DNA from: Stomorhina lunata
Lineage: Eukaryota > Arthropoda > Insecta > Diptera > Rhiniidae
DNA: 64,000 bases
Direction of reading: 5' to 3'
Assembly (NCBI GenBank): GCA_933228675.1
Contig: OW121744.1
Span: 56,997,775-57,061,774, forward strand
Positions 55,846 to 64,000 of the stretch are shown one piece after another. The position numbers and the translations under genes were made by a program. Within the stretch, counting starts at the first letter, position 1. Each line of letters begins with the position of its first letter. Under the pieces are notes generated by a model. The model was given only the letters and a program-made list of their open reading frames with translations. It ran no database searches and was not told where the DNA came from.

Positions 55846-58224
55846 ATGATATATAAAAGACCAGTATGTCTTGTATAAAATACATTATATATTATTCTAA
55901 GATATGCGCACTTTTATAAAAAAAAAATTCAGTTGTAAAAATAAGTTTTTAGTATATAAGCTCTTAATCCATTATAAATCGGAAGAATATATATCATTTG
56001 AAAGGTATTTTCAGTAGCTTTTGTTAAATATCGGATGTAAACTTCCAAAGTTATTTCGTATAATTCCTGAAATTTAAGAAACCCATAACTCTCAATCTAT
56101 AAGAGATCACACCAAGAATTTATTGATTTAGATCATTGGTGCCCAAAATCAAAATGCTTTTGTATTGGTGAGAAAATTAAAAAAATTGAAAGGTACAGTA
56201 AAACGCAAAAGTTAACGAAAAAGTTTTGATAAAATTGTAATTAAAAACAAGAACAATATTTTTTATTTTAAAGAATCTTATCAAATTTTTAATAATAAGA
56301 TCCTCTTTTATCCATTATTTTAATTTTTTCAAATATATATTTTTCTTTTCGGAAGAAATCTAATTTTTGTCATCTTTAATATATTTTAGCATATCGCTAT
56401 GAAAAACACTATAATGTCTTTTGATAACATAATCCCGGTGCCCTTTAAATGTTTTTAAACACAAAAGGCATTGAGGATTACCAAATCCATTATTTATCAC
56501 GAAATGGTAACATCTTTTGTTACTCACTGTTTTTTAAAAACAAGCAAAACATCCGCTAAGCATGTGTCATGTTTGCCGTCTGAAAGACAACTGAATTCAA
56601 AGAGCATAACAAAGTGGTGGGTGTCGCCAATAATCAATTGCTGTATGAAATGAGCACCTCTGATTTAGATACACTATTAGGTACAGGGAAACCGATGATA
56701 TCGGAGGTTAATAACTAAAATGAATATGTCATTTCTATAAAAAATATAAATTTTTATGTTGTCCATCTTATAAACGCGATATTGGCACCACTCATAAACA
56801 GCTGATTCGGAATGTAGCTGCCGTCTTAAAACTGACTAAAAACTGACAGCCAACGACTTTTTTAGTCGGTGTTCATGTAGCCTGCTGTCGTGATTGTGTT
56901 TACAATATAACTGCTAACTTTCATTTCTAATAGTAAAGCTTGGCATTTGATCATACAGCATATGAACTCAGAACGCTTTGATGTACTAACGACATTTGTG
57001 ATGTTTACAATAATTTATAAAATGTATGTTCTTTAAAAATATAATTAAAAATTCAATTATAATTTTTTACACCTTTCGACAGTGCTTTTAGATGGATCCA
57101 TGAACGTAGTTCAAGAACGTGGAAGTCGTTCTAAATCAGTTGTTGTGAAGCACTGAAGCGAGATAGCACGGTAACTTGTCGTGTGATTGAGGTAACCTTA
57201 AAAAACGAAGAGATGACTGTTCGTGGTGGATCCCACATAATTTAACAATGTCGAAACATAAAAGGCAACCCTCGAAATACAGCCTAGAAATATTGGCAAC
57301 AGTTAGTAATAAAAATTAAAATAACAAATATAAAATAGCAAAATATTTTTTATCTAAAAATTAAAATTCAACAAATTTTTGTTGTAAATGTGATGTTTTT
57401 TAATGAGTTTTTAAAAGTTACAAAACTAATTTAATATTAATTACAAACTTTTCACCAAAAATAGTAAAAAGAAAAAATATTCCCGTTTGACCGCAAAACC
57501 TACAATAAATTTTTGTTACTTTATATATATATATTTTTGCAACGTAAAATAAAATCATTCAAAATACTTTGCATACAGTAGACATTAGACATGACAGCAT
57601 CATTTCAAAACAAATTTGCAAAAAAACTGTTAAAAATAAAAAATATACTTTACTCTAAAAACGCAAACTTGAAACTTGATCATTTATTTAACGTCCAAGA
57701 TACCTTTCAAGTTTAACTTAAATTTTAGCATTTCAAATTCTCTCATTTTGTAGTTTATACTGAGAGTATTTCTCTTGTTATTCTCTGAAAGATCTGTTAT
57801 ATTTTTCGTTAATTAAAATTTGTTCAAATAAAGATATGTGGCGACGTCTCTTTCCCCTCAAACTCTGCCTATGAAATGTGAAAAAAAAGTTTAGAAAAGT
57901 CATCGTAAAGTCTTAAAGTCTCAAAAAAGTTTAACAACAAAATTGTATATTTATTCATAACTCAGCTGCTTATCAGTATGACTCATTTTATTTTTGCTAG
58001 TTAAGATCCAACTGTGGACTCTTCGTTTTTTTGTACAAATACAGACAAAATTAGTAAGCGAACATGAGTGTATAGGGGTTGGCCAAAGATCTATGGAGAA
58101 AAGTTCGATTACAAATTTTATGTAGAAGGTTACAAAGTATAATATTATAATGGATAATTTAAAAGTATTTTTTTACCTCGGTTTAATCCCCGATCACGTC
58201 AATATCAATTTCTTTAATTATTAA
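55846..58224. other. No gene recognised in 2.4 kb
   Basis: AT-rich. A 60-codon frame at 56471-56653 and a block near 57090-57240 of higher complexity (GGATCCATGAACGTAGTTCA) could be relics of mobile elements, but neither matches a family I know. No TIR pair or array seen. Confidence 0.45.
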
Positions 58225-59307
58225 GAGTTGTTATAGATGGGATATAGTCCGACGAGTTCAAGATCAATTCGGGGGTACCACAAGGCTCCGTTCTTTCTCC
58301 TACTCTATTTCTTATTTTTCTAAATGACCTTCTATGTCAAACTTCCAACCCTATCTACTCTTTTGCAGATGATAGCAAAATCTGTCATTCGTATTCAATT
58401 AACTACAGGCCAAGCATATTGGAGATTAATTCCAAGAGGCAAACCATGAATGATACGCTTAATTCTGACCTATCTACAATATCCGATTGGGGTCGTTTAA
58501 ATAGGGTCGATTTCAACGCTCGAAAGACCCAATGTTGTGTGTTAACACATAAACGCGTTACGGACAATGTTGCATCATCTGTAACTATGGGTGGTATAAA
58601 TATTGAGGAATCGGAAACTCTTGATGTTCTAGGCATGAAAATTCAGTGTGATGTTCGCTGGACTAATCACGTTTTCCAAGTGTCGAAAGAAGCATTCAAA
58701 TGTCTCGGTTTTCTAAAGCGGTGTAAGACATACTTCACTCCAACTGATCTCCTTAATATCTATACCACATATATCCGACCGAAAATGGAATACAACTCTC
58801 ATGTATGGGCCGGTGCTTCAAAGTCTATTTTGGAGCTTCTCGACCGCGTACAAGAGAGGGCGAAGGTGCTTATCGGTGACAGTAGAGTAGCCAACTCTAT
58901 TGCCTCATTGGAACATCGTCGTAATGTGGGTTGCGTTTCACTGTTCTATCGCTACTATAATGGGATGTGCTCAAATGAAATTAGAGATCTTGTTCCTGAA
59001 ACCCGTACATTTCTTCGTAGCACACGCAACTCTACAAGGGTCCATCCCTTTGTAGTTGATTTTCCAGTGGATCGCACTATAGAGAAAACTCGTTTTTTAG
59101 CCGTACAGCGCGAATGTGGAATAAACTTCCTGCATCAGTCTTTCCCTCTAATTATGATATCCTAAGGTTCAAATCAAATATCCACAAACACTACTCCCTC
59201 TATCCTCCTTCCCACAACCTATTTTCCTAGTTCCATCACAATGCATATGCATATGTAGGGGTCATCCCCTGAGTGTTGGTCCAATACAAAAAAAAAAAAA
59301 AAAAAAA
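58225..59307 (+). pseudogene. 5'-truncated CR1/L2-like LINE with reverse transcriptase C-terminal half
   Basis: Begins near VVIDG with an in-frame stop and then reads openly for about 300 codons to 59165: SGVPQGSVLSPTLFLIFLND (RT motif), FADDSKI (catalytic block), ISDWGRLNRVDFNARKTQCC, LDVLGMKIQCDVRWTNHV, YIRPKMEYNSHVWAGA and LELLDRVQERAKVLI (thumb). The 3' UTR and a 20-A tail follow (59288-59307). A young insertion judging from the long open frame. In life it would copy its own RNA at a nicked target. Confidence 0.85.
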
Positions 59308-59309
59308 CA

Positions 59310-60097
59310 TAAAAAAGGTTTATCGGGACAAGAAATTCATAATGATATAGTGAATGTGTTAGGTGAAAGTGCTCCTTCATATGCAACAGTAAAAAATTGG
59401 GTTGCTGAATTTAAACGTGGTCGTACAAGCATTGAAGTAAACCACGTAGTGGACGTCCATAAACAGCAACAACAACAGAAATTGTACCCAAAGTGCATGA
59501 TATGGTATTAAATGATCGACGAATAAAAGTGCGTGAAATAGCTAATATCATGGGCATCTCAAATGATCGAGTCCATTTAATTTTCCATGAAGAACTACAG
59601 ATGAAAAAGCTTTCTGCAACATGGGTGCCGCGTTTATTAACAGTCGATCAAAAACGCATAAGAATGAACATTTCTCAAGCTTGTTTGGATCGTTTTAAGC
59701 GAAATAAAATGGATTTTGAGCGTCGTTTCATAAGTGCTGATGAGACATGGATCCACCACTATACTCCAGAGACAAAGGAACAATCCAAACAATGAACTGA
59801 AGCTGGAGGAAGTGTCCCATAGAAGGCAAAAGCAATTCAATCGGCTGGTTTTTTTGGGACTCCAAAGGTATTTTATTGATTGACTATCTGCAAAAGGGTA
59901 AAACAATAAATTCAGAGTACTATTGCAACCTTTTGGATCAATTAAATGTACAAATTCGAGAAAAACGTCCTGGCTTACAACACAAAAAAAAAAAATTTTC
60001 ATCAAGATAACGCACCAGCGCACAAGAGTGTTTTAACGATGGCTAAAATCAACGAATTAAAGTACGAGTTGCTTGACCACCCACCTTATTCTCCTAT
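59310..60097 (+). pseudogene. mariner transposase relic, both ends missing
   Basis: Reads KGLSGQEIHNDIVNVLGESA, YATVKNWVAEFKRGRTS, VHDMVLNDRRIKVREIANIM (helix-turn-helix), then RRFISADETWIHHYTPETKE (first catalytic aspartate), a frameshifted middle, HQDNAPAHKSVL (second aspartate) and ELLDHPPYSP. The last word joins directly to another transposon at about 60098, and its left side abuts the poly(A) tail of the LINE. Several stops. Confidence 0.85.
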
Positions 60098-60862
60098 ACA
60101 ACGCATAAAAATTATCAAACAATACTACAAAAATGGTGATTCCACAACAGCCATATATCGTGCTTTAAGAGGAGATTATGGTTTACATAATCGTCCAACT
60201 ACGCATGCAATTGGCAAAATTGTGAAGAAATTTAAAGAGACTGGAGCGGTTACAAGTTTAAAGAGACTGGAGCGGTTACAAATCATCGTTTCGCTCGTTC
60301 CGCTGAAAATATCGTTGCTGTTAGTGAAAGTGTTGCCGAAGACCCGAATGTGTCGATTCCTCGTCGTTCTCAGGAATTAGGACTGTCATTATTGAAGAAT
60401 ACGACTTGGAGAATATGTGATCTCAACAAGACGGTGCCACATGCCACACAACTCGAGCGAATATGGCTTTATTGCAAGATACATTTCCTGGCCGCATAAT
60501 TTCTCGTCGTGCCGATATATACTGGCCACCAAAATCATGCGATTTGACACCATTAGACTTTTTTGTGGGGCTACGCGAAAGATCGTGTTTATGCAGATAA
60601 ACCTTTAACTCTTGAGCACTTAAAAACCAACATTCGTGAAGTTATGGCTGAAATACCGACCAACCTGTGTCAAAAAGTGGTCGAAAAATACCTCAAAAGA
60701 ACCAATGCTTGCATCATTTCGCGTGGTGGTCATTTAAATGATGTAGTGTTTCACACATAATGTCAATGTTCAAACTTTATAATAAAAAACAAATATGAAA
60801 AAAATATTCTATGTGTTTTATTTACGTGTTTTATTTTGAAACCGCAAAATGGATAACCCTGT
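60098..60862 (+). pseudogene. Second Tc1/mariner-type transposase, internally deleted, fused to the mariner
   Basis: Starts QRIKIIKQYYKNGDSTTAIY, RALRGDYGLHNRPTTHAIGK (N-terminal DNA-binding domain), has a 25-bp tandem duplication (60231-60255, 60258-60281), then AENIVAVSESVAEDPNVSIP. It jumps across a deletion to IEEYDLEN...SQQDGATCHTTRANMALL, and ends RRADIYWPPKSCDLTPLDFF (third acidic block) and GGHLNDVVFHT. The deletion removes the first catalytic aspartate. 3' flank ends GGATAACCCTGTA. Same family as 37841-38297. Confidence 0.82.
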
Positions 60863-61262
60863 ATATTTAAGCTGTTTCCGTCATTTAGACTTATATAAGA
60901 GCTAGGCTCAAATGTGGACCGATCATCTAGAAATTTAGCAAATTTGATATTTGTGGCCAGAAAATATCAATTCCGGGAAGTGGGACCTATGCGAGGTACC
61001 ACGAATAATGGAACGATTTTGAGGAATTTAATAGTTATGGTCGAAATCGAAAATCGAAAAAAAATCTGTACGAAATCTCAATAAATTATCTTTAGAATTG
61101 CGACCTGTACTTTGATTACAAGATTTAGATGGGGGTCCAGACAATCGACCATCAGCCAGCCAGCCTTCAAGACGGACAGACTGACATCCTTAAATCAATT
61201 TAGTCTATTGGTATACTTTAAGGATGGTCTAAGACCAATATTGCTATGCGTTACATACCACA
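60863..61262 (+). mobile_element. Right-hand fragment of the fly TIR element
   Basis: AGCTGTTTCCGTCATTTAGA, GAGCTAGGCTCAAATGTGGA, GGGAAGTGGGACCTATGCGA, CAGCCAGCCAGCCTTCAAGA, GCTATGCGTTACATACCACA align with the copy at 52892-53677. Both ends truncated. Confidence 0.7.
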
Positions 61263-61320
61263 AGGCTGGTACCCTAAGGAGTCGACGGATTTCAAAAGTT
61301 TTTTTAATCTATATAGTGAA

Positions 61321-63300
61321 CCGCCGTGGTATAGCAGGTTAGTCACCCAACTAGCATACCTGAGGTCCCAAGTTCGATCCCCGGCCAGAACCTCTTGAAA
61401 AAATAAAAAAAGCGGTTCACCCCATAACTCAGTTAGCCAATGGTTATTGAGTATTAGGTTAAGTTAGGTTGAAAAGGTAATGCCAGGAAGGTGACATCTC
61501 CACTCGGAGACCTTCGGGTTCATTGTGATTCTTTCTGAAAGTAAATAACGATAGCGGGAAGAGAAAGGGAGAGAAGAGTGAAGGGAGAAGTTTCTAGAAA
61601 GTGTTAGATATAGAGAAAGGGAGTCGTAGAGAGGAGAAGTGTTGTCCAAAAAACGCTGTCTAGCTAAGCCATCTTAGTCCCAGTATAAAACCTACAACGT
61701 CAGTCAGTTCGCACTGATGTATGTCACTCAGTTCCTCATAGAATCTATTACCTAGAAATTTAAGTCTCTGGTTTTGGAGCATAGGACAGTGGCAGAGGAT
61801 GTGCTCGACCGTTTCGGACGAGTCCGCGTCTAAGCATAGTCTGCAAATGTCCTGAATTGTTCCATACCATCTACTACGTCTGGAATTCAGGGCGCAGTGT
61901 TCAGTTAGAAAACCTATGTATTTCCTAAGACTGGTTATGCTAAAACCTAACAAGAGCTTGGTCTTGCGTATATTTAAGTCGGGCCATAAGGTCCTAGATA
62001 TTGAGCAAGTCTCCAAGTTATGCCAGTTCATAGCTGTTTCCTCACCGATCCAAGACTTAATGCCCGTAAAAAGGTGGCATATAGGTGGAGCTATCTCTGT
62101 CACCGCGAGCATCAGTTCCTGACTGAGCAATTTCGTTGCCTTCGATGTCGCAATGACCAGGAACCCAGCAAAGTCTTACCCTAAATGTATCAGCCAATGT
62201 GATGATAGCTAATCTACATGACTAGTTTTGAGGTGATGCTACCACCTTCCAGGGCTTTTAGAGCAGTCTGACTATCAACGTAGATTGTCACCTGTCTACA
62301 GGAATGTTGTATGAGATAAGTTCAGTGGCTTTCAGAATGGCAAAGATTTCTGCCTGAAATACACTACACTCATCTCTAAGCCTGTAGGATTTCCTAATGT
62401 TCTGATTCTTTAAGAAGACACCAACACCAGTGCCGATATCCATTTTAGAACCATCTGTGAAGATCGAGTTCCCCTCAAAGAGCGATTGACGATTATCCCA
62501 GCTAGTTCTATCAGGAATAACGACCTCTGGTACGGAGCTGAACAACAGTTCCTTAACTAAGTAGTCAGATACAGTAGATCCTGACTAAAAGCAAGGGACG
62601 TTCGTTCGGTTCAGTATGCCTGACTCATGCAGCCTTAGTAGACATCTAGTTGCTGTTTCCTTTATGAATAGATCTAAAGGGAATAGAGACAGCATCACAT
62701 CCAGGGCCGCCTGAGGAGTGCTCCTTAGGGCACCAGAGATGCCTATGCTGCTACATCTTTAAACTTTGTTCAAGAGGCTAAAATAGGAAACTTTTTTTAC
62801 CGCCTCCCAACATACTGCGCACCCGTTTTTCAGAACCGGTCTTACAGTGGTCGTGAATACCAGTATACTACCATTGGGTTAAGTCCCCAGCTCTTACCTA
62901 CCGAGTTCCTGCAAAAGTAGTAGGCGTCCCTTTTTCATTCTCTCAAGCGTATTCCTCTTCCAAGATAGTTTTCTATCTAGAATGACGCCTAGGAATTTGG
63001 CTTCTAATGATAGTCCTAACTCCACCCCATTAAGTACTGAAAGTTTGAAAGTCTCTGTTTTTTCAGGGTTGACCCCCAATCCTTCGTCACTGGCCCAGGA
63101 GGAGAGGTCACCTAGTGCCGATTCCATGATTTCACTGATTGTATTCAGGTATTTACCTGATACCAGTATAACCACATCATCAGCGTAGGCGACAATCTTC
63201 CTACCTAGATGGTCAAATTGAGTATTAAGCTATGTTAAACTTCTCAAACTAATGCATTTGCCGTTCGGAGCCGGCTTTAAAACGTAGGCCCTATTCAACA
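61321..63300 (+). mobile_element. SINE copy split by a LINE (61321-61456 and 63228-63300)
   Basis: Left part: GCCGTGGTATAGCAGGTTAG (A box), CTAGCATACC, GGTCCCAAGTTCGATCCCCG (B box), CATAACTCAGTTAGCCAATG. Right part continues the body with GCTATGTTAAACTTCTCAAA, CATTTGCCGTTCGGAGCCGG, AAAACGTAGGCCCTATTCAA. The two parts join at an 11-bp duplication ATTGAGTATTA on either side of the LINE. Confidence 0.85.
61457..63216 (-). pseudogene. 5'-truncated non-LTR retrotransposon (RT, RNase H, zinc-knuckle-like)
   Basis: On the minus strand, from 63216 leftward: VAYADDVVILV (RT catalytic block), NPEKTETFKLS, AKFLGVILDRKLSWKRNTLE, then after frame breaks EGNSIFTDGSKMDIGTGVGV and SVFQAEIFAILKATELI (RNase H acidic residues D, E), VDSQ-like strand, a GHCDIEGNE-like segment, and finally CRLCLDADSSETVEHILCHC (61660-62130 frame) ending VGFILGLRWLS. 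Flanking TSD ATTGAGTATTA (61446-61456 and 63217-63227) marks target-primed integration into a SINE. I/R1/LOA-type by its RNase H and CCHC-like tail. Other copies: 11105, 13106, 31966. Confidence 0.87.
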
Positions 63301-64000
63301 TATATAAAACTGAACAAGTTTGCAAAATTAAATTATGTGGGTAACAGGCCACATGGACATACCCAGGAAATGTAGAGAAGATAGTTTATGCTAGCTAAGC
63401 AATTTTAGGCAAGCTACATATTATAGATTTAGTAAGCCTAGGACTACCTTTCAAGTTCCAGATGAACGAGAATCTGTTGGCAGGCATTTTGAGATTTGAT
63501 GGAACAAGTTCTAAGAATCTTTTCAATGCCTTCAATTGGAAATAAAGAAGGTTTTTATAAGGTCGCGAAACCCATTCATTTCTACTCGTTTATAGAAAAA
63601 AATGTCCTTACTAACATGGCCACTACCTGTCTAATAAATAGTACTTTTTTTGCTTGGGTGTCTTAATTTGTTTAATTTATTTATTCCCTTATTTTGCAAT
63701 TTTTTGTTTTTGTTTAAATGGCATTTTATGGTAATGAAAAAAATTTTGTTTTGTTTTTCATATTTTTACAATTGTTGTGCAAAGTCATTTTTCTTTTGTA
63801 TTTTTGTTTTGTTTTGTTTCGTTTTGTGGTTTATTTTGCAATTGCTTTTTTATTTATTGTTATTATTTAAAGAAAATATAAAGAAAAAAAAAACATATGA
63901 TTTAACTGATATTTAACTTGAATTTGTTCATAGACGACGAAAACAAGTATAATCGCAGACAATTGTAATGTTATTTTTATTATTTTCAGTTTTATTGTTA
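63301..64000. other. No gene recognised to window end
   Basis: From 63640 on strongly T-rich with TTTTGTTTTGTTTCGTTTTG runs; the 88-codon frame at 63650-63916 is low-complexity. No sign of the missing first Khc-73 exon. Confidence 0.5.

Noticed and set aside
59637..60023. 128-codon minus-strand open frame
   Set aside because: Antisense of the mariner relic.
63650..63916. 88-codon open frame near the window end
   Set aside because: Translation of TTTTGTTTTG runs; low complexity.

Overview
The window looks like nuclear DNA of a higher dipteran, most likely a calyptrate (blowfly or house-fly-like) species. Reasons: the only host gene I recognise is a kinesin-3 motor closely resembling Drosophila Khc-73, with short AT-rich introns. 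The rest is strongly AT-rich and packed with mariner/Tc1, hAT-type and non-LTR elements plus a tRNA-derived SINE of the kind that fills fly introns and intergenic DNA. The species call is inference from general resemblance; no database was searched.

Layout. (1) 1-4722, minus strand: five internal coding exons of Khc-73, from just after the first coding exon through the motor and FHA domains. One intron (1255-3718) is filled by about 91 copies of a 25-bp repeat. (2) 4.9-9.7 kb: a hierarchical tandem repeat (about 115-bp subunits grouped into units of about 580 bp) with transposon-like ends. (3) 9.7-15.2 kb: decayed LINE and SINE pieces. (4) 15.2-26.2 kb: several arrays of 29-31-bp palindromic monomers, some in opposite orientation. 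(5) 27.0-29.8 kb: a Tc1-like shell with hAT-like elements nested inside that carry reverse transcriptase remnants. (6) 30-33.3 kb: repeats of a fly TIR element and LINE 3' ends. (7) 33.65-36.29 kb: a long-TIR (about 430 bp) CACTG-ended DNA transposon, inserted in a mariner relic. It carries a two-exon gene whose product has a plausible RAG1/Transib-like DDE plus zinc-ligand layout. This is the most interesting object in the window. (8) 37.3-47.4 kb: foldback elements, a perfect 72-bp inverted repeat, mariner relics with nested insertions, and MITEs whose ends are minisatellites. (9) 49.1-51.8 kb: another 31-bp array. (10) 52-64 kb: more TIR elements and MITEs, a CR1/L2-like LINE, a mariner/Tc1 chimera, and a LINE inserted into a SINE with an 11-bp target duplication.

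Apart from Khc-73, no host gene was found between 4723 and 64000. The first coding exon of Khc-73 was not found, so this stretch may be one very long first intron or upstream intergenic DNA. Almost every other open frame is a piece of a mobile element or read-through of a satellite. Coordinates of repeats and relics are estimates by eye; exon boundaries and the TSDs quoted were read base by base.
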